DNA of 64,000 nucleotides, taken from assembly GCA_008921705.1 (NCBI GenBank), contig VFFE01007724.1, positions 4,290,699-4,354,698 on the forward strand, written 5' to 3'. Shown here piece by piece: positions 13,271 to 26,545 of this stretch (its first letter is position 1; each line of letters begins with the position of its first letter). A program made the position numbers and the translations under genes. A model generated the notes under the pieces. That model had not been told where the DNA came from. It was given only the letters and a program-made list of their open reading frames with translations, and did not search any database. This DNA is from Burhinus oedicnemus (taxonomy: Eukaryota; Chordata; Aves; Charadriiformes; Burhinidae).

Positions 13271-16200
13271 GTGGTAACCATTAGCCCAGAAAGCCTTGGA
13301 AATTCATCGTCCATGTGACTTTTGCTATGTAGCAAAGCTGGTCTTAACACAGGGACTAACGGTAGCATAGCCCCTGCGTGGTGTGGTCCCCGGGCTGGAT
13401 GATACCTGCATTCCACTTTTGCTTGCGAGTTTTGACTGCAGCAAATGAGTAGGAGGTTGAAAACGGTCTGAACACTGACTTTAGAGATAGATTTGTTGCC
13501 ACAAGCATTTGTCTGTGTAAATATCTAGAATAAGGTCAAGGAAAGAGGTGGGGATTCATGAGGAATATGAACTGCCAGGTGGAGGATGGCTTCCACCAAG
13601 CCATGGTGCTTGACGGCACAGCTGGTCCCTTGGTACTAAACCAGTGTTGAAATGGGGAGAGATTTTGTTACAGATAAAGCTAAATACAAAGAAACTGTTG
13701 TAGTTTGTTCCAGACCTCTGCATGAATATATTCGTACATGGTGTTTCTGAGAAATCAGTTATTCCCAGCACATACAGCGTCTGTTGCTGAGCACAGAGTC
13801 CAGGCACTGGGGAAACTTATGAAGCAGCCATACAGATTAGCTCTCAGTTGTAATCCACACAATCCCACTTGAAGAAATCCTGTCTTTCCCCAGGGAGGGC
13901 TTTGTTGGCTTGCTAGAAATCCCCTTATTCACCAGCAGCCCCTTGGCAGGGCAGGTGGGTTTTGCCTCGCAGGGAGACTCTGCACTGGTTTCAGCCACTG
14001 CCATCTCCCCACCCAAAAAAGTACTTCGCTGGATCCCACGGGGTATTTTTTTTTTGCCCTGTGTCCATGATGTGGCATTGCGTTACCTCAGCCAGTCACC
14101 CCAGGGGACACCCCAGGAGTCCCAAGGCTACAGCAGGTTGAGCAAGGCAGGTTTGGGAGCAGGACTCGGGACCAGCCCAGCCCCTCACACGACCTGGAAG
14201 GCAAAGCTCAGTGCCAGCACAGTAGGGAGGTGCAGGATCCTTCCTGACAACCTTCTCCAAATGACCCAGATTGCATCAACGGGCTCTGGAGGGAGCCCGC
14301 AGCCGGTGATCTTCAGATGGGAGTGTAGGATTTGCAACATGGGGTCCACAAGAGACAAGGAACACGACAATGGGAAAGGAAAGCAGAAGGCCTCAGCACT
14401 CGTCCCACCTTCAAAGCTGGTAAATGTCTCTTATTTCCCTTTCTCCTCTTTTTCTTTTAAAGAAGCTAGTGAAGTCACCCCCTCTCTGTGCCACTTTGCA
14501 TGCCAAGCGGCAGGGCGCTGGGGAGACCCCGATGCCGAGCGCTGAACCTTGCCTTCCAGGCTACCGTTCAAAAGCCCAGAGGCAACCTAGCAGCCTGGAG
14601 TAATGCATGTGTCCAGAATGACCCAACATTTCTCCCCTTGATATTTAGGGATCATTCGGTAGACCACCAGTAACCAGATGCTGCATGTCGTGCCGGCAGA
14701 GGGGCACTGGTAGCAAAGGGGTCTCCTGGATTTTGCATGCTTGTTCAGAGGCTACAAACACAAATACCGATGCTTGTAATACCCCTCCAGGTGAAGGACA
14801 GGCAGAAGCAGCAAAACCCAGTCAGTGAAGGGGTCTGTGTGAACCCCCCCTGAAGTGATGCACGGGGGGACGTGCCAGAAGACCCCGCTCCCATGAGAGT
14901 CTCCCTTTGGGACACTGCAGCTCTGCAGTGCCGCTTGGGCTGAGCAATGCCTTTTGTCTCATATAATCTTCTTTAAATGCAACAAGCATCCTTCCCTATG
15001 CAGGTGCAAGCCACAAGCACCGTTATTGTGGGCATATAAACCACTTAACAGCAACACTGCCTCTCTTTTAATGGAAGAGAGGCATCACAGCAGTAGGTAC
15101 ACTATGGACCATTAATTTACTGCCAGGTGGCTTGACCCTAGACTTTAACGTGCATTTAACTCGAGGTCTACAGCAGAGAGATTATAGTGCAACTGTAGAA
15201 ATGCACTTTTACAGGAACAGTTTTAGTGCCAGTTGAACTCAGTGGCAGAACTCCCTCTGGCTCCCGGGTGGCCAGGGATTCACTTATAGGCACCCACATA
15301 CGGGTAAACGCTGCTGGGTGGAATATGCGGTTGTTTACAACAGACAGTGGGATTTCAATAGGTATTTCACCAGAAATGAAGAAAGATGGAAAGTATGGAG
15401 TTAGACAGAAAATTGTCATTTAGGTAAAGCTTCTGCTGCAGTACAGAACTGAAAACCTGCGCTCCTGATGCAGCCCCGGACACCTGTAACCCTTGTGCTT
15501 CAGAAGCACATTGATAGTCTTTGCTGGGCTGCGTCCAAATCAAGTTGGCATCACTTGGCACCACACTCACCCTTCAGCACAGGCACATGCCTGCCACGTA
15601 GTGCTCAGAAAGATCATCTCCCAGCTGCACTGCCAGGGGTGTGCAGGAGAGATAACAGGCCAAATTTCTACACGATGTCAGTCAATTTAACTCCCAATTT
15701 GCTCAGCAGAGCCATGCCCATTTCTAAAACGGGGCAGCTGCACCCCTCAGTTGGTAAGCTGGTCTTGCTAACTGGTATGTGTCCAGCAGCAGTTTTATGC
15801 TCCTGCTAGTATCAGTGAAGATTTTAAATTGCCTTTAATTAGAGTTTTGAAAGATCTCACTGTTTCTCAGCAATTAACTTCTGTCCTGGGTTTATTTGAA
15901 CAGTAGCCCTCCACCCTAGAGATGTGGCAAGCTTGGAAAACTGTCCATTTTTTACTCTGCTTCTAACTCTTAGCTCTATTGCTGATGTGCAAAAGGCTGG
16001 TGGGGGGACAAAATGCCTCATACGAGGGAAGAGCAAACAAAAACCTAGAAATAGCTTAAGCCCATCCATGTCCTACTGACTTGCTCATGGTTGTGTTCAT
16101 TCTGCTTGAAACCAAAGTCTGTTTCTGCTAACACACAGTTAATTAGCTGTGAGTTAAGCTGTGTGGTTTTGACAGGCACAGGAAGTTTCAGAGGCGAGGG

Positions 16201-19200
16201 AGCATGATGGAAAGCATCCCGCTGCTGCCAGCAGACCTGCCGGGTCTCAGCACTGCAGGCTGCCTCCCAGCTATTAGCAGGTCAGCATTAGGAGGCAAAG
16301 GTCTCTCCTGGATGGGATTTGCTGTCAGCACAAGGTCTTGGTGTGGAAGGAAATGACCTTTCCTTCCCCCTCACCCTGTCTCCAGCCCTCTCTACCCTCC
16401 CACTCTGCACACGACCATCCTTCAGTGGCCCCCAGCTCTGTTATCCTTACCAGATTTCCCCTGTCCCACCCAATTCTTTTTGTCCCGCCTCGGCTGTCCC
16501 CGGGCTAAGACGCTACATCTGACACTGCAAACTGCTTTATCCCCCACACCCTCCACATCGCTCTGTCCTCCGTCTCATGACCTCCGGGGCCGCTGCCCCT
16601 CTGCACTGCCCCTGCACCAGGCTCCAGAGCTGCAGCAATGTGATCCGAGGGATGGTGTGCTTTCACCACCTCGAAACAAACCTCCAGCCAAGTTACTAAA
16701 GCCATTTAATACCACTTGTCTGACTAGTACAGAAGTTACATTACTTAGAATAATTGCATTTCTCACTAGTTACAGATAAAACAGACTCTTTTTAATCATT
16801 AAGATACGGCTTGATGTGTATTACGAGATATTAACAGCCCCATAAGTGAAATAACAGATACAGGACAAAAAGCGAAGTCATAAGTGTTCTCAGATGCCTG
16901 CAGATTAATCATTTTGTATCTCTATAGGAGCATTCACTAAAGCTTTCCATCACTGTACCATCTTAAAGCCACAGGACACCTCTGTTCCCAGTTACAGCTC
17001 TGCTTTGCCTACAGGAGGCAAAAGCAGGGAAGGAAGGTGCTTGTTTGCCTCCAAACACAAGTTGATGGAAAGCTGAAAACAGAATCTGGAAATTTTGATT
17101 CCTTGTTTTCTGTTTCACCTGGTAGAAAAAACCCCAGTCTCTTGTTGTGTCAATCCTTTAGAATGATTATAAAATTGATACTTCTTTCAAAATGTTTTTT
17201 CTTCAGTGCTTTCTTCAAAGTACACATCCACTCCTGATCTCATGGGCTCAGACTGTACTCTTGGTATTTTTGGAATTGATTGCAACCTCCTGATCCATGA
17301 AAATAAGCAACAACTCCAGCAAAACAAGAGCACAGGTGCTGCTAAGATGGCAAGCACTCCTCAGGATCCTACCCTGCACTTACACAGCCCGAGGCAGAAA
17401 CCCACCACCTCCTCCAGGCAGCACAGCTGCCGATTTCCCTCCGTTTGAGGATTAACTAGATGACCACACAGCAGTTAGCTGACCTGTCTGTATCCCTCTC
17501 AAGTGCTCTAAGTGCTCAAGAAGCAGCACAGCTTTGCTGTAATTGCGTAAGCACACAGCTTGTTCAGACACCACTCAGGCCCACACTCAAGGATTTAAAG
17601 TAGTCTTTAGCGCAGTCACCACCTCAAGTGCATCAGTCTCCTTTGCATACACATCAGCTCCCATCCCTACTCCTGCACAAGTCACCACTGTTCCCTTTTA
17701 TGCTGTTGAATCAAAGACCAGCAAGTGACTAACATCAGAGGGGTCGGAGAAAGCGAGGCAAAAAGTTTCGAGCAGAAAAGCTCTACTAGAATCCACCATA
17801 AAGGACCAGCTGAGTTTAATCTGTCCCCTTTTTATCCTTACCACCACCCTCTCAACACAGAAGCAGCAAATTTCATCAGGGCACCAGAAAGACAGAGCTG
17901 TTTTGGAGCACTGCTCCTAGCCAAGTGCCCAGCATCTGCAGGAGGGACCATCACCATCACACAAGCGAGCAGCCATTCCAGGCTGGCCATTTTTGTAGGC
18001 ACCTGATACAAGTACCCAGCCACAGTCATAAGTCAATCAAACCGTCTGCAGCTTCCACAGGCAAACTCATCATGCGAGACAAACGCGTCACTTACTTTCG
18101 CCATGGTTAATGGCCATGAACCTGGAGGCTGAAATTTCAGTTCATGCCAAGGAACACAATAGTCAGTAACAGATTCAGCCCACAAATAAGCAGAGAAGTC
18201 CTGACCAATGGACCAAGGAGAGAAAGAGGACTCATTTATTTCTCAATTGTTTGTAATTCTCTGCAAAACTAGCAAAATCGGCTCCCTCAGAGTTATATTT
18301 AATAAGATTGCTATAGTCTAGCCTAGAACTCCTCCAGCAATATGTCATTAGATCTGCTGTCTGGTGCTACAGACAGCTGCTCCCATCCAATAAAGCTGAT
18401 TAGAGGACATACACTTCTTCGTCTAGAAGAGGTGGCTTCAGAGTTTGAGCACCAAGCCAAGAGCAACTAAGCGCTCAGGTTGAGCAGTTAACATCCTTAA
18501 AGACCCTCTAGACAGTCCTGGATGTACAGCATAAGCTGTAAGGAAAGGTTGTTTATTAGGGGGAGGTAGTCAGCGGAGAGAAGGGAAAGCAAGTCCCTCA
18601 CCCCGATCATAAGCACTAGAGACCAGGCTCCCTGTCATAGGACCATGGCCAAACTATCGCTTCTTCAAGAAACTGGCTGAAATCCAGCCCTCCGAAAACA
18701 CTGTCAGTGGCATATTGTTAGGTGTACCGAGGAAGAAGATATCACAAAAACACAGGCTATCGTTCATTGTTGCTGTCAGTTTTATAGGACAAATGTCAGC
18801 GTAACACAGCCAGGGCCTCGTGCTTCTGATGCCAGCACGAGCTAGCAGCCCTGGAAAAGCAGGTCAGGCAGCCTTCTGCTGGGCCCCAGGTGGGGACAGG
18901 ATCACCATCAAGGGCTACCAGGGACAAGCTCCCCAATAGCTCAAATCTCTACCATTTTTCACCTTCTCCAAGTTTGCCTTTTCTTCCTCTACCTTTAACT
19001 GAGACCTGTGGCTGTGCCATGCGCGCCCTGTGCCTCAGTGGTCAGGTTGGCATCCCCTCCCACCACCAAGCAGGTTACCACCAGCACCTGTCCCCTGTGC
19101 AACATTGCATCTAAAGCCCAATTTGCCATATCTTGTATTCCCATTGCAGACAGCTTGGTGACCACACGCCTCTTCTCCTGGCTGCACCCTCATGTTCCCC

Positions 19201-20192
19201 CTAAGGGGCACCTCCAGCATTGCCTCATGGTGGCCGCAGGAGCACTCAGGCTCTGTCTCATGCTACTAACCCACTCTCCCATCTAGTACAAGCTCTCTCC
19301 TTACAGATAGCACCGATCAGCCTCCCTCAGGCAAGGTCTTATTACTAAGAGTGGAATTTTCCAAGTATTGACTCATTTTAGCCTAAATAATATCATTCTG
19401 TCATTATTGCTTATAAAGATGGCTCTGTTTCACCTTCTACAATACTTCAAAACCAACTTAGCTGCATCAAAGATAACTCACAGGTAATAGCAGCAGAGCC
19501 AGGCTGTGTTTAGTACGGTCCATCAGCTAAACTAAAACTCCGAGACCCCCATCTGCTCTTGTCAAACAGTGACAGGCGTAAATCAATACGCTCATTTCTG
19601 CACAGCTCTTCCATGACCACATGCCTACACGGGGAGGAAAGCCATGCATTCAGCCTTCCTGAACTTTAGGTTACAGTAAACACAAAAAACCCAGCATCTT
19701 CATGCAGTACAACATACGTACTTTACCCTAGAAAACTACAATACAAAGAGTAGAGATACTTTTAGAAACTGCACAAATAAAAAGGAAATACTTCAGACTA
19801 CTGGACACAATACCTTAGATGCTACAAATGGTGCTTTTCCCCTTGCACGCAAACATCTTTCCCCATTTCAAACAGCTCCCAATTCTTCAGTCCAGCACCT
19901 TGAAAAAGCTGCTTTCTTCAAAACATCTCAGCAAGAAACTCTACAGAACTATCCCCAACAAACCTTTCATCACTGCTGCTGGATGAACTATTTACCTGCT
20001 CTTAATCTAGCCTTGATCGTGAGCACCTGGAACCAGCAAACACCCAGCACATCCTGGGCTGATTGCTCTGAATTGCTATAGTTTCATTAAATTTAACCGA
20101 TCCCTAATGACAATTGGTGTCAGCTGAGGACCTAGGAGCTGCTTCCTTTATTTGTTTATGAGCCCAGGCAGTGTCTGGAGATAACACAGTAG

Positions 20193-20209
20193 AAAAAAAA
20201 AAAAAAAAA
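20193..20209 (+). repeat. Poly(A) run of 17
   Basis: A simple homopolymer with no recognisable retroposon body in front of it. Confidence 0.9.
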
Positions 20210-23200
20210 TTGCTATTTTTCCTGTTGAGCCTGGAGTCAGGGAGGTAGTAAAAGTTAAGTTGCTTGCGAGCAAAAGGTTTTGCTTTGTGATACATTGATT
20301 GTACCTCTGAAATTCAGGTAAGAGGTTTAGCATCCACTTATTTAGCAACAACTTCAAGGGACAGTGAGCAGGAGGCAGAGGATGTTTTGGATGTTTTCAT
20401 GTGGCTCATGTTGCTAAGGAAACTGCCTCCGTGCTCATCGCAGCTGGGTCACTTGGGCTTTGCTTCTCAGAGTAACGGGTGAGTCATGGCCGGGGAGTAA
20501 ACTGCATAAACTTGCTAAGGAATGCCTTTATTGCATACTTCCACTCACATGTGAAAATATACGTTATTAGTAGTAGTTAATAATAAAAAATGCTAGCAGT
20601 AGCAGATCTGTATTAATACTTTTGCTGGTAGTAGCATGCTGTGTATTAACAATTACATCTGACCCTTCAAATAGACACAGGAAAAATAAAAACAGTATTT
20701 TTTCCACACACTGTTACAGCTTCTGGCAATGTTAGGGTACAACACGAGGATATGTCATGCCAAAAATTTCTTGATGACACAACACTCTGAATATCAGTGC
20801 TTTCTGGTTCCCCTCACGTGGTACAACCGAAGCCTGAGTTACTAAACCACCTAGTCATTTCTGAAACTATCACCAGAAACAGACGTTTATGTGAGTTGTG
20901 CGTTGTACTAATGGCAACAGTAGGCTTCAATCTGCAGACACAGTGGTTGAAAAAGAAGACAGGCATGGTTATTAACCTTTACCAAACCAGTTAAGTGTGC
21001 TTACATACAGAAAGGTGCTGGTATATGAATGTGATACCCATATGATAGTTACATATGCTCTCCACCTGTAAATTATGTGGTCCCTCTATACCCTTGTGCA
21101 CCTTGTCTCTGAGAAGCCACCAAAGAAGTAGCTCTTGTTTCATTTCTTTATGTTTGTTTCAGCTTTTTTATGCTTTGATTTTGTTTCTGCAAATAGCGAT
21201 GAGTTTGATATAGGACCAGGTGGCTTTAGGCTATCGTAAATGGTGTATATTACAGAGAGGCCCATTACAAGGCTTCCATTAACACTGACAGACATTATAT
21301 ATTTTAAGGCTCCATTTGGATAATGATTCAAAAGCTCAGCTGAGCTTGCAGAGCCTCGTAGGTCTCCAGTGTGGCCTGGAGTTCTGATTGATCACGGGAA
21401 GATACGGTGACCAGGAGTCTGAATCGGGCTCAATCCTGCTCCTTCTTGAAATTCAGGTCAAACCTTTCATCTGGGCAGTGGCAACCGGTATTTCTTACCC
21501 CCGTGTTTTTCTATGGGAACCTCACGGGTCCCTTACTTTGGGCAACACCTGTTCAGCATTGCCATGGAATAAAACTGGAATGGATCCCAGGGAGCCGGTA
21601 GCATTTCTGCCGAAGTGAATGGTACATCAAGATGTACTGAACTGAGGAAATGAGCATTCAATGACTTGTTTAACTGCGTGCCTTCCTGTAATGTATTTTC
21701 ACTACATTTTCAGACTTTAAGATTTTCCATCTGGCATTAATAAAAGAAAGTATCTAAGGGTTAAAGGCTTAAGCAACAGGGGTCATTTCTCATGTCTGCT
21801 ACCACACAGCACCGAGAAAGCTGGAAATACCGCATGCCTCTTTCCTCCCCTCTTCCCCCACTGGGGGCTCGTTTCAGTTCCCCAGGCAGGAGGAGCTGGA
21901 CTGCCTGTTTCTCCATTCTGCTGTCAGACAGTTCTATATGTGTCAGAAAAAGAAAAGTCCGAGGCATCGCTGGTGGTCGTCCAAGCAGGGGGAGCTGCCG
22001 GTCAGCACCTGCCAGAGCCCCCACCCAGGGACTGGGCACGTGGGCGTTCTCCATGCTGTGATTTCGGTGCTCCATCCTCCTGTTGGGGCATTCGGAGGAC
22101 CCTCATGAGGATGCCAGGCGGGTTTTGTTTTGTAATTGTAAATCACTGTGAAAGCTTGGAGAGGGCTGAGCTCCTGCTGCAGAGCTTGAAAGCAGTCGGG
22201 GTTTAGGCTGCCTGGTCCCGTCTTGTTTGATCCCCCGTCTCGCTGCTTTGGTAAGCAATGCAGGCAGATCGTTGCATGATGCCTTTCCTGAAGCAGATGG
22301 CTGCTTTCTTTTAAGGCTTTCTTATTACAGAAGTTTGCAAGTGCCAAGATGATTATTTAACCCTGGAGAGCTTGCATTCGGCGCAGATGCCCCATCAGAC
22401 CATCTGCAGGAGCGCTGCAGCTCACACCAGAGCACCCCACTCAATGGGCCAGCTTGGTGGCTCACCATACCTTTGAGTGACTTTAAACAGCGGTTTTGTG
22501 GACCACACTTTCAGGGTTTTTTTGATCTATGTCTGACTGTTTCCTTCAGGCCGGCTGCCTTGCAGCAAGTTCTCATCGTTCGTCTTAAAGGAGACACGTC
22601 AGGACCTGCGTTACAGTCGGGCTTTTCAGCACCCTCTGAGCCCCAAGACCAGGCAGTCTCGCAGTGTCCTCTTCCCACCTCTGCTCACCTCCCTGCTCTG
22701 CAGCAGCCACTAGACTGGGAGGATGCTGGGATATGATTTAATCGTGAATTTAATCTCAACAAACGCAGCAGGTGACTTAAAGGCAAGGGTCCTCCACACC
22801 CTTACAGAGGATCTGCCAAGGGTGTGTTGAATTTATCAACAATTTCTTTTAATATTTACCATATTCCCTACTGTCATTTCTGCAAATATTGTGTTACTTT
22901 AGCCAACACCCACCATACCTCTTTTACCTTCGATTTTATAGGCCTTGCCAAGGAGATCGCCTATATGCTATGTTAGGTGCCTCCATTTGCTCATACAAGC
23001 TGCCATTTCTCCAAATATCAGAACATTAATAGCCCTCTATGCTAATGTCTCTCAAATGTAGAATAATGAGATTTAATATTGCTTCTCACTGGTCTAATGG
23101 GAGGTTTGCTTGTTTTTACAGTAAAATCCTTGTTGCTATTTATCAGCCACGCAAAGGTAACAACCTTCTTATGGCTTGGATAGCAAACTTCACTGTAAAA

Positions 23201-26200
23201 CTTTGCGAGGTGATTTGTAGCACCCCTTCCAGCTGCAGCTGCTGCGTTACATGCTCTTAAGTTTGGGGTGTTTGGCCTCAGGATTCCCAGTTATGTTCCA
23301 TATTTTCTTTTAGTCCAAAGCTCGGAAGCTGAAATAAGTTAATACCCAAACCTACCTCTACTCTTGAGGCACCTCTAAGTGGGATGCAATTCCATCTGGT
23401 GAACCTTGGCTCAGGTGACTGATAAATTTATCTGTTGCTGCCAGCTGTGAAACAGCGGGATGCCCGAGATGAGCATCCACAGCATCCATCCCCACAGGCC
23501 AGGATGTTGTTCTTTGTTTCTGGATCTAGATAAAAGTTCATGAGCTTTTTGGGAAGGAAAAGGGTGTACGGATTAATAGTACAACAATGCCATGAGGTCC
23601 TAGGTGACTGTGCTGCCTGACATGATAAGAGTCTTTTGGGAATGCTGCTTTTGTGGGATTTTTGTTATTTTCTTGGACCAATCTGCCAGAGAAAGGCTAA
23701 TCTTATGCGATGTCAGACACATATTCTCAGACAAGAACATGTAGAAATTATTTATTTTAGATCCATCCAACAATCAGAACACACAGAGTAGCTTTGGATG
23801 CAAGGATTCAGCGCAAATTCCTCAAAGCCTTCTGAAAATTTAACCCAAGAGCCTCAAGTGAATATTTGACTTTATATCCACTGATTATCTTTCTAATTAT
23901 TTGTAAAAAAAAGACAACTGATTTCTGAACTAAGACTTACTGAAGATTTAACAGCTTGGCATTTGAGCATCAGTGACTCTGTTTCACTGCATTTTCCCAT
24001 CCTCTCCCTTAACGAGAAGTGACCTCCCATCACACAGCTCCAGGGCCAGCGCTGTATCCTGAAGGGCCAACAGGCAGCATACGGTGACGTTGGAAAAGGC
24101 AGCAAAACATTCACATGTTGTTTGGCCACTGACTGTAGGTGTATGTGGCTCAGAGGGGAAACCTGTCGGAGCAAACCCCTCTGCATATCACGTTATCAGT
24201 AATGTAGCATCATGCAGTATATCACGGGTTGCCTCCAAGGGCAGCCAGACAACCGAACCCAAGAAACAACCTAAAATAATTTGCAGGCTTTGTGCCTCCA
24301 TTCTGTATAACTCAACGGGCTCTAAAGAGAATTTCATTTGTTTCCAGACTGCCTTAAAAAACCCTCCACCTAGCTTTGACCTCAAATCCTTCTGCTCCAG
24401 ACAGGGCTGAGAAAAGATTGCTCCTTAGGACTCCAGCACTTGTTAATTCTCTTAAAGAGATTACTCAAATCTCCTAAACAAATATCAGACTAGATTTTGG
24501 ATTAAGTACGGGTGCTAAAATGACCTTGCTGATAAAATCATCCTGATGTAACCTCGCAAGTTGGAGAGGGAATCCTCGGATGTAATTTTGACTCCGTAGG
24601 TACTATAATGGTAAGTTACCGGACTGCTCTGCATCTCTGTTCCCCTATCTCTAATATTCTTGCAAAGTTACTTGAGAACCAATAGAAAAAATGTTAGATC
24701 TTCAAGGGAAAGACAATATACTGACAAAGCCATCGGGGCTACACACAACCTGCTGTTTTCTTTTACTAATGCGTATTGCTTTTTCCATTTCTCATATTTG
24801 AGCTGCCTGGTTCATTGCGGTGTCAGCACGAGGCTGGCTCGCACAGCATCCCGGCTCCTGTGTTAATCAAAGTGCCATTGTACGGAAGTGGATTTAGCTT
24901 GGCGCGTTTGGCAGGGTGCTGGGGTGCAGGTGCTGGGGCACGCTGGCGTACCCCAGGGTCCACCGTGGACCCATCTCCTCTGCCCGCCGCCTCTGGGTGA
25001 TCTCCCCACCGTGCAGCTAATAGCCAGAGTTATTTATGTCCTCCGTCTACCTGAGCAGTTTTTTTTGTGTCTCACTTGGGTTTCAGAAATAATTAACCCT
25101 GCAAAGGCAGATGTGGGTTTTGGCCGTGGTAACATTTTCTTAAGAACTGGGAGTGGCGCAGTGAGCTTTGTGTGAAGTGTTTTTGTCATTGTGTTGTAGC
25201 CAGGGGTGGAGCCCAGAAATTTTATCTGTGATGAGCATTTCACAAAAGAGAGATCATTAAGTCAAAACTGTATCACTTTGAACGTGCATTTCTTCTGTTG
25301 TTGTTCTGTTACTGTTCTATAACCCCACCAGATTTCCTTGCAAAATCTCTAGCGTCTGTAATGGAAACAATTTCAAATCTAATAAGAATTCACAGACTAT
25401 TTAAAAATAAAATAAATTCCTTGGAGGGCAAAGCCCATCATGACTGAAGCACTTAAATCTACTTTCGAATCACTTTGCCCAATTTTCACTTTAATTTACT
25501 CATTTGCTAATCCTAATTTTCCAGTACTGTGCTTACAATATCTAACCAAATATCACTCATGTGGAAACACATTAAAATTCTGCAACAAGCTGAAACTTAT
25601 GGCTTCAAAGCTCTTGTCAGCTTTGCTTCTCAACCGTCAACATGTAATGGTGGGTCTGCCTTCCTCTCCTCAAAAACGTATTAGTTGCGTTCACTATTCC
25701 TTTCCTGAGCACTGTGCTCCATTGCACTCTCACTGTTGTCCATTATGGCAAAAGAATCCCACCTCCACTAAACTGCAAGTATACCTGGTGCAGAAATAGA
25801 AACTTTTCTGAAAAATTTTGTCAGATGCCATTATTTAGTTTTCCTTTGTTTTTGAATAATTCAATATATTTTTATAAAGAACGTTGATACTGTGATGTGC
25901 TGCACATAGAAATAGGAAATAATTGCACTATGACAAAATATCGGGAATAGTGCTATCTGTGTACAGCAATTAGAACTGAGGAACTGTGTGATACACTCTT
26001 GATTTCTGGCAAAAAGGAAGCGTGATCCAATTTTGCTCTGATAGCAAGGGATGACATTTGAACCGGCAGATCCAAAGGCAACACCCCCATCACATTGCCT
26101 CTGGTTCCCCTGTCCCCAGTGGAGCAGGGCCGGGTCTCACTTCTGTGCAGGGAACGCCATGCAGGGCGGCACAGCAGATCCGACCCTCTCTGATCCCAGC

Positions 26201-26445
26201 TGGGCTCCCAGGGATAAAAGTGTCCGTAAGGACCCCAGGCTGAGGCTGAAAGTGCATCTCCGGATGAGGCGGCTGAAAGTCGCTTTGTACTCGGTAGTGC
26301 TGGCTCCCTTCCCTCCACAGCTGTCTCCTTCGCTCCCTTCAGGGGGTTATAATTCTGTGAGCTAATTTAAGGAGAAAAGCCTTTTTAATCCGGAATCGTA
26401 CAGACTCAAAGTACGGATATTTTTTATTTTGAATGAAATATGAAT

Positions 26446-26545
26446 ATTAAGCTCTTTAGGCAGGGACTTTATCTTGCAACATCTCTTCAAAGCACTTAGC
26501 GTGCTGCTGGTATTGCAGGTGTAAATACTACAAATAATATAATAC
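26446..26545 (+). repeat. Ancient LINE or MIR 3'-tail-like fossil
   Basis: The segment starts TTAAGCTCTTTAGGCAGGGA then CTTTATCTTG, has AAAGCACTTAGCGTG in the middle and ends GTAAATACTACAAATAATAT. This matches in order the 3' tail shared by old amniote L2/CR1-L3-like elements (AGCTCTTTGGGGCAGGGAC, a core near GCGCCTAGCAC, and a terminal TAATACAAATAATAA). The exact family is uncertain. Confidence 0.45.

Noticed and set aside
13910..14545. Longest open frame, 211 codons, plus strand
   Set aside because: It has no domain, signal or family resemblance, low-complexity S/P/G-rich composition and no splice context. It fits a chance frame in GC-rich DNA.
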